From contig JAFQBH010000017.1 of the NCBI GenBank assembly GCA_017399765.1, forward strand, positions 1-64,000: a DNA stretch of 64,000 nucleotides, written 5' to 3'. The notes beneath the pieces were generated by a model. The model did not search any database. It saw only the letters and a list, made by a program, of their open reading frames with translations, and was not told the DNA's origin. This document shows, piece after piece, positions 26,118-34,154 of the stretch (its first letter is position 1; each line of letters begins with the position of its first letter). The position numbers were made by a program, and so were the translations under genes. This stretch comes from Oscillospiraceae bacterium (lineage in GTDB: Bacteria; Bacillota; Clostridia; Oscillospirales; Ruminococcaceae).

Positions 26118-26730
26118 AAAACTGCTTGCTATAACAACGGTATTGATTCTTTTGCCGATGGTGATCGGACTTATTTTCTGGGAACAGCTTCCGGCGGAAA
26201 TTGCGACCCATTGGGGAAACGATAATCAGCCGAACGGCTGGAGCAGCAAACCCATGGCGGTTTTCGGAATTCCCGCAGTAATTGCGGCACTCCATGTTTT
26301 TTGTCTTATCGTGACATTTGCGGACCCTAAAAAGAACAATATCGGCAAAAAAGCCATTGGAATCGTTTACTGGATTCTTCCGGCAACATCGCTTTTGGTA
26401 ATGGGTTCCACCTATGCTTATGCCCTTGGAATGGAAGTGAACATCGGCATGATTTGCTGTTTGCTTATGGGAATAATTTTTATCGCTCTCGGAAATTATC
26501 TGCCGAAGGCAAAACAGAATTTTACCTTTGGATATAAACTGCCATGGACTTTATACAGCGAAGAAAACTGGAACAAAACCCACCGTCTTGCGGGCTGGAT
26601 AACTTTTATATGCGGAATTCTGTTTATTCTTAACGCTTTTATACTTTCCGAATATATTCTTTTTGCCTGTGTTGCGGCAATATTTGCTCCGATAATCTAT
26701 TCCTACGTTCTTTATAAAAAAGGAATATAA
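26104..26730 (+). CDS. SdpI family membrane protein
   Basis: A 208-residue protein with about six transmembrane helices. The N-terminal DUF1648-like block has LPAEIATHWG-(N)-QPNGWSSK, and the SdpI-type part has GNYLPKAKQNFTFGYKLPWTLYSEENWNKTHRLAGW. In B. subtilis SdpI gives immunity to the SdpC toxin and titrates SdpR. ATG 26104 follows AAAGGAGA and overlaps the repressor. No SdpC-like toxin gene is in the window, so immunity to foreign toxin or another envelope role is equally possible. Confidence 0.88.
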   Translation: MKINKKLLAITTVLILLPMVIGLIFWEQLPAEIATHWGNDNQPNGWSSKPMAVFGIPAVIAALHVFCLIVTFADPKKNNIGKKAIGIVYWILPATSLLVMGSTYAYALGMEVNIGMICCLLMGIIFIALGNYLPKAKQNFTFGYKLPWTLYSEENWNKTHRLAGWITFICGILFILNAFILSEYILFACVAAIFAPIIYSYVLYKKGI

Positions 26731-26760
26731 AAAATGCCGGCTTTGCCGGCATTTTTTTAT
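26731..26760. terminator. Bidirectional terminator
   Basis: Stem AAATGCCGGC / GCCGGCATTT with T7, between the convergent SdpI-like and amidase-like genes. Confidence 0.9.
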
Positions 26761-27269
26761 TCTTCTTCGATTCTGTATCCGTCGATATGGACGAATCTCA
26801 CGGCGGAGATCGCATAGCTCGAAAGAGGTCTGCAGGCGCAATCGTAAGAATGTGCGGCGATTTTTACCGAATCAAAAGTCGGTCTGTCGCCGTCAACGGA
26901 GGTTATAACCGGGGTGTGCTGCCAGTCCTGGGTATCAATAATCAACTGCGCTATGTCGCCGGGTTCAATTTCATCAATTCCGACTTCGTGACCGAAAGGA
27001 CCGACCCCTTTGTTGTTGATGAGAAAATTGAAAAGAAATTTAACTCCGGTCCAGGCGGGCGCTCTGTCATTAAGGCTTCTGTAATACCAGCCGAAATCCG
27101 GTGTGAAATTCATCGGAGCTCCGCCCGCAAGAATACATTGACTTGCAAAGGAAGTACAATCTCCGCCGATGGGGCTGAAATCATAATATTCCGGGTTGCG
27201 GAAGTATGCCCAACGGTTTGCATATTCCACCGCTGCAAAACGATCATAATTTTTTTCAATAAGTGCCAT
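26757..27269 (-). CDS. Amidase-like (Amidase_6) protein
   Basis: A 170-residue protein with the pattern YDRFAAVEYANRWAYFRNPEYYDF, then GGDCTSFASQCILAGG (putative catalytic Cys in GDCT), then W--TGVKFLFNFLIN and HTPVITSVDG with its His. This is the papain-like Amidase_6 domain found in clostridial peptidoglycan-related proteins. There is no signal peptide, so it may be cytoplasmic or spore-borne. ATG 27269 follows GGAGGAATC. Monocistronic. Confidence 0.8.
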   Translation of the reverse strand: MALIEKNYDRFAAVEYANRWAYFRNPEYYDFSPIGGDCTSFASQCILAGGAPMNFTPDFGWYYRSLNDRAPAWTGVKFLFNFLINNKGVGPFGHEVGIDEIEPGDIAQLIIDTQDWQHTPVITSVDGDRPTFDSVKIAAHSYDCACRPLSSYAISAVRFVHIDGYRIEEE

Positions 27270-27356
27270 GATTCCTCCAAAAATTGTTTTTATGGATTAT
27301 ATGAAAAAACCTTTCCGAAAAAGAATAAATTTTTTGAAAACCGATGCTCAAAATCG

Positions 27357-27385
27357 TTGAAGAACCGGTTTTGCCATGTTATAAT
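27357..27385 (+). promoter_or_regulatory. Promoter of zapA-dut
   Basis: TTGAAG (27357-27362), 17 bases, TATAAT (27380-27385). Confidence 0.75.
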
Positions 27386-27425
27386 ATATATGTCATATTA
27401 TGACGAAATGGGAGGAAATTTTGAA

Positions 27426-27776
27426 ATGGATAATCTTAATAAAGTTAAAATAGAAGTTGCCGGAGCGGGATATACTATCGCAACAACCGAGCAGGAAGGA
27501 TATGTCCGCGACCTTGCAAAAGAAATGAGCGACGATATCGATTCCCTCATGGTAAGAAACCCCAGCCTTTCCATGAATGATGCTCTTGTTCTCTGCGCAA
27601 TAGCATATCTCAGCGAATATAAAAAAGCGGAAGCAAACTGTGACCACATCCGCTCCCAGCTTAAAGAGTATCTCGGAGATACCGCAAGGGCAAGAATGGA
27701 AGCCGATGACGCAAACCGCAGAGCAGATAAACTTGCAAAAGAGGTCGAGGAGCTTCGCAGACGCTATGGGGTTTGA
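27426..27776 (+). CDS. zapA: Cell division protein ZapA
   Basis: A 116-residue protein with the ZapA N-terminal domain (KVKIEVAGAGYTIATTEQEGYVRDLAKEM) and a C-terminal coiled coil (about 75-113). It promotes FtsZ bundling at the division site. ATG 27426 follows GGGAGG. The end overlaps the dUTPase gene by 11 bases. Confidence 0.88.
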   Translation: MDNLNKVKIEVAGAGYTIATTEQEGYVRDLAKEMSDDIDSLMVRNPSLSMNDALVLCAIAYLSEYKKAEANCDHIRSQLKEYLGDTARARMEADDANRRADKLAKEVEELRRRYGV

Positions 27777-28206
27777 AATAAAGGTTAAAAAAATCCGCGA
27801 AAATGCGGTTGTTCCGAAAATCGCAACTTCCGGTTCCGCCGCCGCGGATCTTTATGCCTGCACCGATGAACCGCTTGTTGTTCCTGCAAGAGGAAGCGCA
27901 GTTGTTCCGACCGGAATTGCTATTGCCGTTCCGGAAGGCTACGGTGCGTTTATCTTTGCCAGAAGCGGTCTTGGAATAAAGCACGGAATTGCACCGCGAA
28001 ACTGCGTCGGAGTTATCGATTCCGATTACCGGGGCGAAATCTGCGTCGGACTTATGAACAATTCCGACGAGGATTACGTTATTCAGCCGAACGACAGAAT
28101 TGCCCAGATGGCGATTATGCCGGTCATGCCGGCGGAATATGTTCTTTCGGAAGAACTTTCGGAAACCGAAAGGGGAACCGGCGGATTCGGTTCAACAGGA
28201 AAATAA
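27766..28206 (+). CDS. dut: dUTP diphosphatase
   Basis: A 146-residue trimeric dUTPase that makes dUMP and keeps uracil out of DNA. Family motifs are visible: AAADLYA (1), ARSGLGIKHG (2), GVIDSDYRGEICV (3), NDRIAQM (4) and the C-terminal arm RGTGGFGSTG (5). ATG 27766 follows a GAGGAG about 12 bases upstream inside zapA. The coupling with zapA by overlap suggests one mRNA. Confidence 0.95.
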   Translation: MGFEIKVKKIRENAVVPKIATSGSAAADLYACTDEPLVVPARGSAVVPTGIAIAVPEGYGAFIFARSGLGIKHGIAPRNCVGVIDSDYRGEICVGLMNNSDEDYVIQPNDRIAQMAIMPVMPAEYVLSEELSETERGTGGFGSTGK

Positions 28207-28209
28207 TAA

Positions 28210-28241
28210 AAAGAAAAAGCCGGCGGTGCCGGCTTTTTTTG
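28210..28241 (+). terminator. Terminator of zapA-dut
   Basis: Stem AAAGCCGGC / GCCGGCTTT with T7, directly after dut. Confidence 0.9.
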
Positions 28242-28252
28242 TTTTCTTTTTA

Positions 28253-28909
28253 TTAAACAAGTCCTAAAAATCTTGCGGTTTCCGCAACCGGAAGCCCCAT
28301 TACGTTGAAATAATCTCCGACAATTCCTTTGACGAGCACGGAGCCTTTTCCCTGGATTCCGTAAGCACCGGCTTTGTCATAACATTCGGGTCGGGATCCG
28401 TTATCGGTTTTCCATTTTCCGGACTCGTCCATCCACCCGGCTTTTATCAGCTCTTCTGTATCCCATATCGGGACACTCGCTTTGTCCATGGGTTCGCCGG
28501 TGGCAATATATTTTTCAATAGTTTCATCGGAAAGTTCGTAAAATTCCACTTCCGTTTTCTGAACAAAAGAGCGGACAGAGCCTTTTTCCGCAACCGCAAC
28601 GCCGGTATAAACGAAGTGGCGCTTGCCGGAAAGAGCTTTGAGCATGGCGCAAGCATGGGATTTGTCCTTCGGTTTTCCGAAGATCTCATTGTTGAGTACA
28701 ACCACGGTATCGGAACCGATCACGGTGTCTTCCGGTCGGAGTTTTGCGACCGCAAGAGCCTTTTGCTCAGCCAAAATTGCCGGAACTTTTTCGGTGGGGG
28801 TTCCTTCCGGAACAAACTCATCGCAGCCGGAAACAAGAATTTCAAATTCATCGGTAATAAGGCTTAAAAGTTCCCTTCTTCTTGGGGAACCGGAAGCTAA
28901 AATCAACAT
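28253..28909 (-). CDS. maf: Maf family nucleotide pyrophosphatase with an internal insertion
   Basis: A 218-residue protein; Maf proteins are usually about 190. ILASGSPRRRELL starts the active site, GSDTVV provides the catalytic Asp region, and the last motif is DKAGAYGIQGKG. Between GEP-MDKA and DKAGAYG an extra 36 residues are inserted, so DKA occurs twice; at DNA level GCTTTGTC repeats 108 bases apart (28371 and 28479). Maf hydrolyses non-canonical or pyrimidine NTPs. The insertion sits beside the active site and could change activity. ATG 28909 follows GCGAGG. Confidence 0.9.
   Translation of the reverse strand: MLILASGSPRRRELLSLITDEFEILVSGCDEFVPEGTPTEKVPAILAEQKALAVAKLRPEDTVIGSDTVVVLNNEIFGKPKDKSHACAMLKALSGKRHFVYTGVAVAEKGSVRSFVQKTEVEFYELSDETIEKYIATGEPMDKASVPIWDTEELIKAGWMDESGKWKTDNGSRPECYDKAGAYGIQGKGSVLVKGIVGDYFNVMGLPVAETARFLGLV
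28371..28486 (-). repeat. 8-bp direct repeats bounding an in-frame insertion in maf
   Basis: GCTTTGTC occurs at 28371-28378 and 28479-28486, exactly 108 bases (36 codons) apart, both encoding the DKA part of the Maf motif. The inserted codons read SVPIWDTEELIKAGW and so on, ending YDKA. Confidence 0.7.
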
Positions 28910-28930
28910 ATAAAAACCTCGCTTTTCGGC

Positions 28931-30217
28931 TTATCCAAGCAGTTTTTCAATTGCCGCAAGTTTTGCGGAAAGACAGAAAATTTCCATTGCGTCCGGAAGT
29001 TCCGAAACCGGAGCAAAGGTTGGCGCAATTCGAAGAATGCTGTCCGCGGGGTCTTTTCCATAGGGATAAACGGCTCCCGCTCCGGTAAGAACAAGTCCTG
29101 CCTCCTTGCAGAGGGCAACGGTGCGTTTTGCGGTACCTTCCAAAAGCTCTGCGGAAACAAAATATCCGCCTTTAGGGCTGTTCCAATCCGCAATTCCGGT
29201 TCCGGAAAGTTCGGTTTTGAGCACGCTGAGCACCGTTCCAAATTTCGGGCGGATTATTTCCGCCTGTTTTCTCATATGTTTGAGCACGCCTTCAAAATTT
29301 TTGAAGAAAAGGACGTGGCGCATCTGGTTTATTTTATCCGGGCCGATGTTCTGGAAGGAAAGGGTGCGCTTAATATCCGCGGTGTTGCGGTCGGAAGAAG
29401 CAACCGCCGCAAGTCCTGCGGTAGGGAAGGTCACCTTGCTGGTGGAACCGAGCATATAGACCATATCTTCGTTTCCGTTTTCTTTTGCAAGCCTGAGAAG
29501 AGAAGGAATCTCGTCCTTTTCGCCATCGAAATCAAGATGATGAACAACGTAAGCGTTGTCCCAGAAAATTCTGAAATCCGGCGCAGCGGGAGAAAGCTTT
29601 GCAAATTTTTCAACAACCTCCGGGGAATAGGAGATTCCCTGGGGGTTGGAATATTTCGGAACGCAGATGATTCCTTTTACGTTTTCGTCTTTTATGAGTT
29701 CTTCGACCAAATCCATATCCGGACCGTCGGAATTCATCGGAACGGTTATGAGTTCAAAACCGAAAAGTTCGCCAACAGCAAAATGGCGGTCATAACCCGG
29801 AGCGGGACAAAGGAGCTTGCGTTCCTTACATTCGCACCAGGGAGAATTTCCGCCGGGAATTCCGTGGCACATGGCGTGGGCGATAAGATCATAGAAAAGG
29901 TTTAGGGAGCTGTTTCCGGTTACGATAACGTTTTCCGCCGGCGCATCAAGAATTTCGCCGAAAAGGCGGCGGCATTCGGGAATTCCGTCAACAACGCCGT
30001 AATTTCGGATATCGAAACCGTTTTCACATTTGAAACTTTCGGTTTCGCTGTTAACAAGGTCGAGCATGGGAAGGGAAAGCGCAAGCTGTTCGGGACAGGG
30101 TTTTCCGCGGGAAATGTCAAGCTTTAAGCCGAGAGATTTTTTTTCAGTATATCTTTTGAGAACAGCTTCTTTTTCAAGAAGAAGTTCTTCGCGGGTCATT
30201 TCGGAATATTTTTTCAA
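28931..30217 (-). CDS. Aminotransferase class I, MocR/Rv3722c-like aspartate aminotransferase
   Basis: A 428-residue PLP enzyme. LDISRGKPCPEQLALSLPML, GNSSLNLFYDL and CPAPGYDRHF mark the PF12897-type subgroup that includes mycobacterial Rv3722c aspartate aminotransferase. NPQGISYS and the PLP Lys in GSTSKVTFPTAGLAA are present. The start is TTG 30217 with GAGGTG 6 bases upstream; the frame to GTG 30226 runs into that site. It lies 21 bases upstream of maf on the minus strand. Aspartate/oxaloacetate transamination is the likely reaction. Confidence 0.9.
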   Translation of the reverse strand: MKKYSEMTREELLLEKEAVLKRYTEKKSLGLKLDISRGKPCPEQLALSLPMLDLVNSETESFKCENGFDIRNYGVVDGIPECRRLFGEILDAPAENVIVTGNSSLNLFYDLIAHAMCHGIPGGNSPWCECKERKLLCPAPGYDRHFAVGELFGFELITVPMNSDGPDMDLVEELIKDENVKGIICVPKYSNPQGISYSPEVVEKFAKLSPAAPDFRIFWDNAYVVHHLDFDGEKDEIPSLLRLAKENGNEDMVYMLGSTSKVTFPTAGLAAVASSDRNTADIKRTLSFQNIGPDKINQMRHVLFFKNFEGVLKHMRKQAEIIRPKFGTVLSVLKTELSGTGIADWNSPKGGYFVSAELLEGTAKRTVALCKEAGLVLTGAGAVYPYGKDPADSILRIAPTFAPVSELPDAMEIFCLSAKLAAIEKLLG

Positions 30218-30230
30218 TGCTGTCACCTCT

Positions 30231-30836
30231 TTATTTCATATATGATGTATCGCTCATTTTTTTGATAAAGCGTTTTCCTTCGGAGTTTTCAAAAAGGAAG
30301 GAAACACCGCCGGAAACGCCGAAAAGTTCGGATTTTTCGAGGGATTCCACCGGTAAGCCAAGCCACATTGCGTTGAAAACGCTGAGCAGGTCACCATGGG
30401 ATACAATAATTATATATTCTTCGCTGTTTGATGTTATTTCATCAAAAAAAGGTTCAAGGCGTTTCCATTCATCCCTTCGGCTTTCTGCGGAAGGGAAAAG
30501 CCGGTCATCAACGGAGCGTTCCGGCTTTTCCATATGTTCCCGAAGCCAGCGGACCGAATGTCCCACCGCTTCGCCAAGGTCTCTTTCACGGAGCTCGGTT
30601 TTGAAAATCGGCTCAACGCCAAGATGTTTTCCTACGATTTCTGCGGTCTGTTTTGCCCGCAAAAGGTCGGAAGAATATATTTTATATTCTGCGGAAAGCT
30701 CTTTCGCAAGGTTTTTGCCGATGTTTTCCGCCTGTTTTTTACCAAGTTCGGAAAGTTCCCAGTCCGTCCAGGAACCGACCATTCCGTTGGTGTGATGAAC
30801 GGATTGGGTATGCTGGATTGTGATTATGGTTTTCAT
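30231..30836 (-). CDS. Histidine phosphatase superfamily protein with altered RHG motif
   Basis: A 201-residue protein. The phosphoglycerate mutase-like fold is seen in W-T-DWELSELGKKQAENIGKNLAKEL, SSDLLRAKQTAEIV, LRERDLGEA and the second His in IIIVSHGDLLSVF. The first motif, normally RHG, reads QHTQS: the catalytic His is kept but the Arg is Gln. This may be a subgroup feature rather than loss of function. ATG 30836 follows AGGTG. It lies 13 bases before the aminotransferase, so the two may be co-transcribed. Confidence 0.85.
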   Translation of the reverse strand: MKTIITIQHTQSVHHTNGMVGSWTDWELSELGKKQAENIGKNLAKELSAEYKIYSSDLLRAKQTAEIVGKHLGVEPIFKTELRERDLGEAVGHSVRWLREHMEKPERSVDDRLFPSAESRRDEWKRLEPFFDEITSNSEEYIIIVSHGDLLSVFNAMWLGLPVESLEKSELFGVSGGVSFLFENSEGKRFIKKMSDTSYMK

Positions 30837-30849
30837 AAAAACACCTATG

Positions 30850-30887
30850 CAAAAAGCCGGAAGGATTTTCCTTCCGGCTTTGGTTTT
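30850..30887 (-). terminator. Terminator of asnS
   Basis: An 11-bp stem AGCCGGAAGGA / TCCTTCCGGCT with a 3-base loop; the minus-strand tail is T5, just after the asnS stop at 30892. Confidence 0.85.
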
Positions 30888-30891
30888 GTTA

Positions 30892-32286
30892 TTAGAATTC
30901 TGCGGAACCGGTGGTTCTCGGGAAGGGGAGAACGTCGCGGATATTCTGGATTCCGGTAAGATACATGATAATTCTTTCGAAACCAAGACCGTAACCGGCG
31001 TGTTTGCAGCCGCCGTAACGGCGAAGGTCAAGATACCAGCTGTAATCTTCTTCTTTAAGTCCAAGTTCGTTGATGCGGTCGATAAGAACGTCAAGACGCT
31101 CTTCTCTCTGGCTTCCGCCGACGATTTCGCCAACGCCCGGAACAAGAAGGTCAGCAGCGGCAACGGTTTTTCCGTCGTCGTTCTGGCGCATATAGAACGC
31201 TTTGATTTCCTTAGGATAGTTGGTTACAAAGATAGGAGCTTTATAAACTTCCTCGGTAAGATAACGTTCGTGCTCGGTCTGAAGATCGCATCCCCAATAT
31301 ACGGGATAATCAAAACGGTCCTTAACTTCGGAAAGAATTTCGATTGCTTTGGTGTAATCAAGGCGAACAAATTCCTGCTGGCAGATTGTTTCAAGACGTT
31401 CGATAAGGCCTTTGTCATAAAAATCGTTAAAGAATTTCATTTCTCTCGGGCAGTTATCAAGAACATAGCGGAAGATATATTTGATCATATCTTCGGAAAG
31501 CTGCATTTCGTCCTCAAGGTCTGCAAAAGCGATTTCCGGTTCGATCATCCAGAATTCGGCGGCGTGGCGCTGGGTATAGGATTTTTCCGCGCGGAAAGTG
31601 GGTCCGAAGGTATAGATGTTGCTGAAAGCCATTGCCATTGCTTCGCCTTCAAGCTGGCCGGAAACGGTAAGACCGGTTGCTTTTCCGAAGAAATCCTGGC
31701 TGAAATCAACGGTGCCGTCTTCGTTTCTCGGAGGATTGGAAGGATCGAGAGTGGTTACGCGGAACATTTCGCCTGCGCCTTCGCAGTCGGAACCGGTGAT
31801 GAGCGGAGTATGAACATAAACAAATCCTCTGCCCTGGAAGAACTGGTGAATTGCAAAAGCGGCTGCGCTTCTTACTCTGAATGCCGCGGAGAAGGTGTTT
31901 GTTCTCGGGCGGAGATGAGCAATGGTGCGGAGATATTCAAGGCTGTGGCGCTTTTTCTGAAGAGGATAATCCGGAGTGGATTCGCCTTCAACAATAACTT
32001 CGGTTGCGTGGATTTCAAAAGGCTGTTTTGCTTCGGGGGTAAGGATTATGCTGCCGATTACGGAAACAGCGGCGCCGACGTTGAGTTTGTTGATCTCCTT
32101 GAAATTATTGACTTTATCTTCCTCATAAACAACCTGGATATTGGTAAAGCAGGTTCCGTCGTTAAGTTCAATAAAGCCTATGGATTTGGAGTTGCGGGAA
32201 GTGCGAAGCCAGCCGCAGATTTTGATCGGCTCTTCGGTAAAAGCTTCCGGATTGGCAAAAACAAGCCTCAGCTCCGTTCTTTTCAT
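30892..32286 (-). CDS. asnS: Asparaginyl-tRNA synthetase
   Basis: A 464-residue class IIb enzyme. N-terminal OB fold (about 12-105, [22 protein letters not shown]), then class II motif 2 around [24 protein letters not shown] and motif 3 in [28 protein letters not shown]. The GLGFERIIM and RTTG end favour AsnRS over AspRS. ATG 32286 follows GAGGTG by 6 bases. Unlike thrS there is no T-box in the short leader. Confidence 0.94.
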   Translation of the reverse strand: MKRTELRLVFANPEAFTEEPIKICGWLRTSRNSKSIGFIELNDGTCFTNIQVVYEEDKVNNFKEINKLNVGAAVSVIGSIILTPEAKQPFEIHATEVIVEGESTPDYPLQKKRHSLEYLRTIAHLRPRTNTFSAAFRVRSAAAFAIHQFFQGRGFVYVHTPLITGSDCEGAGEMFRVTTLDPSNPPRNEDGTVDFSQDFFGKATGLTVSGQLEGEAMAMAFSNIYTFGPTFRAEKSYTQRHAAEFWMIEPEIAFADLEDEMQLSEDMIKYIFRYVLDNCPREMKFFNDFYDKGLIERLETICQQEFVRLDYTKAIEILSEVKDRFDYPVYWGCDLQTEHERYLTEEVYKAPIFVTNYPKEIKAFYMRQNDDGKTVAAADLLVPGVGEIVGGSQREERLDVLIDRINELGLKEEDYSWYLDLRRYGGCKHAGYGLGFERIIMYLTGIQNIRDVLPFPRTTGSAEF

Positions 32287-32396
32287 GGTGATCACCTCAT
32301 GTTATTTAATAATATTACACTTTAATATAGCATATTAAAGTTAGTTTTGCAAGTTTTTAAAGAAAAATATGCAGGATTAAAAATTTCGGAAAGATA

Positions 32397-32453
32397 TTGA
32401 CAAAATTAGTTACTTGCAATACAATGAACTTGGATAATTGTAATACAAGTAAC
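32397..32453 (+). promoter_or_regulatory. padR promoter with overlapping inverted repeat
   Basis: TTGACA (32397-32402), 17 bases, TACAAT (32420-32425). GTTACTTG (32409-32416) and CAAGTAAC (32446-32453) form perfect outer arms of a dyad; extended 16-base arms GTTACTTGCAATACAA and TTGTAATACAAGTAAC match at all but two positions. The dyad spans the -10 and transcript start, as expected for PadR autorepression. Confidence 0.65.
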
Positions 32454-32474
32454 CGGGAAGGAGGCGTTTTTTCC

Positions 32475-32807
32475 TTGATAAACAAAACTCAGATTATGAA
32501 AGGAATTCTTGAAGGCTGTATTCTTGCGGTATTGAGCAGGGAAAAGCTTTATTCACAGGAAATTCCGAAGAAGCTTTTGGAATATAAAATGGTAGATGTT
32601 TCCGAAGGAACGCTTTTTCCGCTTCTTTTGCGGCTTGAAAGCGAAGAACTTATTGAAAGCGAAAAAGTTCCGGTTCCAAACGGTCCCGCAAGAAAATATT
32701 ACAGCACAACGGAAAAGGGACTTTCGGAACTTCAAAAATTCAGGGAGATATGGAACGCCCTTGATTTTTCGGTAAACGAAATTTTAAACGGAGGTGAATA
32801 TGAATGA
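32475..32807 (+). CDS. PadR family transcriptional regulator
   Basis: A 110-residue winged helix protein: KGILEGCILAVLSREKLYSQEIPKKLLEY, then SEGTLFPLLLRLESEELIESE and GPARKYYSTTEKGLSEL, all typical of PadR. The start is TTG 32475 behind GGAAGGAGG; the frame is open to 32397 but that is promoter. It overlaps the next gene by 4 bases. PadR proteins often control a linked membrane protein, as here. Confidence 0.9.
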   Translation: MINKTQIMKGILEGCILAVLSREKLYSQEIPKKLLEYKMVDVSEGTLFPLLLRLESEELIESEKVPVPNGPARKYYSTTEKGLSELQKFREIWNALDFSVNEILNGGEYE

Positions 32808-34045
32808 ACAGATTGGTCGGGGAATATAAGGAAGATTTTTTTGAAGTAAAAAAATATATCGAAAAATTTTCCGCAAAAGGAAGCGAACAGGACGAAGCTT
32901 TTGAAAGCCTTCTGACGATTTATCTTGAAGCCCAGGAAAACGAAACTCCCGTTTCTGAAATCCACGAAGTTTCCGCGAAAGATTACGCAAGGGAAATTGC
33001 GGAAGTTCTTCCGCAGAAAAAGCGTCTTGACTTAAGAAAAATTTTCAGAATTGCGGTTTTGGCGGCGGTTTTTATCGGGTTTGGATTTTTTGTCCTTTTA
33101 AATATGAGCGAAGAACACCATCTGAAAATTCATGGATTGGGACATGTTTTTATAAGTCCGAATGAATATTCGGTGGAAGTTAAGGAACTTCAGAAGCAGG
33201 CAATCGTTTCTTTTGATGAAGAATATAACCAGAAATTTGAATCTTCGCTGAAATCAGAGATTTATAAGACCGAAAACAAAATTACAAGCAAAGGCTTTAT
33301 CAAAAACAACGGAATCTCCGCAGATAGAATTATCATAAGCGAAGACGAAAACAGCATTTTTATCGAAATGCGCGCGGAAAGAACTTTTGATGAATTCGGA
33401 AAGGAACAGATTGTTTCTCCCGCTTTCCCGGAACATAAATCTTCTGAAAGAACACTTAAAAGGGGATATATGACCCATTTCAGAACCGATGGGGTTACAA
33501 TAAAAGCCGGAGAAAGATATTATGAAGGCGTAATAAGAGATATTTATATCAACAAAAAAGGCGAAATCAGCTTTACCGTAAAAACCGAATTTCACAGAGG
33601 AACCGATAATAAAATTTCCGGATATCTTTCCGAAGGAAATCCGCTTGAACTCTTTTTCCGCTCCGCCTGTTCGATAAAATGGGAAAGAACGGCAAAAACT
33701 CCTGCATTTTCACCGGATAATTTTTCCTTCGCAAAAGAATTTTATCCGGAATATCACATGGTGATTCTTCAGAAAACAACTTCCGACGGAAGAATTACTT
33801 CAATGTTCGAGGTTTTTGTGAATTCCGAAAACGAAATCGTCGATAGCGAAAGCTGGTCAATATATAAATGGGAAGATGATTCCGGCGTTGAAAAAACGAT
33901 TAACAATTTTGATAACAAAACCATTTCCGACGACAGAAAAAACCTTTTTGTGGATTTGAAATATGAACTTGAATCCGGAGAAATCGTTGAGGAAACCCTT
34001 GCGCTTGGACTTGAGGATACAAAATATTCCTTCGACAGGGAATGA
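32804..34045 (+). CDS. PadR-linked single-pass membrane protein
   Basis: A 413-residue protein overlapping padR by ATGA. A cytoplasmic helical region (about 1-75, KKYIEKFSAKGSEQDEAFESLLTIYLEAQ) resembles the N-termini of DUF1700/DUF1048-type PadR partners; one transmembrane helix lies at about 84-104 (FRIAVLAAVFIGFGFFVLL); a roughly 300-residue outer domain of mixed strands follows. The outer domain is unrecognised. Likely an envelope protein controlled by PadR. Confidence 0.65.
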   Translation: MNRLVGEYKEDFFEVKKYIEKFSAKGSEQDEAFESLLTIYLEAQENETPVSEIHEVSAKDYAREIAEVLPQKKRLDLRKIFRIAVLAAVFIGFGFFVLLNMSEEHHLKIHGLGHVFISPNEYSVEVKELQKQAIVSFDEEYNQKFESSLKSEIYKTENKITSKGFIKNNGISADRIIISEDENSIFIEMRAERTFDEFGKEQIVSPAFPEHKSSERTLKRGYMTHFRTDGVTIKAGERYYEGVIRDIYINKKGEISFTVKTEFHRGTDNKISGYLSEGNPLELFFRSACSIKWERTAKTPAFSPDNFSFAKEFYPEYHMVILQKTTSDGRITSMFEVFVNSENEIVDSESWSIYKWEDDSGVEKTINNFDNKTISDDRKNLFVDLKYELESGEIVEETLALGLEDTKYSFDRE

Positions 34046-34083
34046 TAAGACTTAAAAGCCGCCTTTGGCGGCTTTTCTTTTTT
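34046..34083 (+). terminator. Terminator of the padR operon
   Basis: Stem AAAGCCGCC / GGCGGCTTT with a TTT loop and T-rich tail. Confidence 0.85.
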
Positions 34084-34091
34084 TGCTGTTG

Positions 34092-34120
34092 TTGAAAAAT
34101 TCATAAATATATAATATAAT
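34092..34120 (+). promoter_or_regulatory. Promoter of pcrA-mscS-ymfF-ymfH-lgt-folD
   Basis: TTGAAA (34092-34097), 17 bases, TATAAT (34115-34120). Gaps between the following genes are short or negative down to the folD terminator. Confidence 0.75.
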
Positions 34121-34154
34121 ATTTAATTAGCTTATTATAACCGGAGGTAAACCA

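Noticed and set aside
30820..32325. 501-codon plus-strand open frame
   Set aside because: Antisense to asnS; shadow frame.
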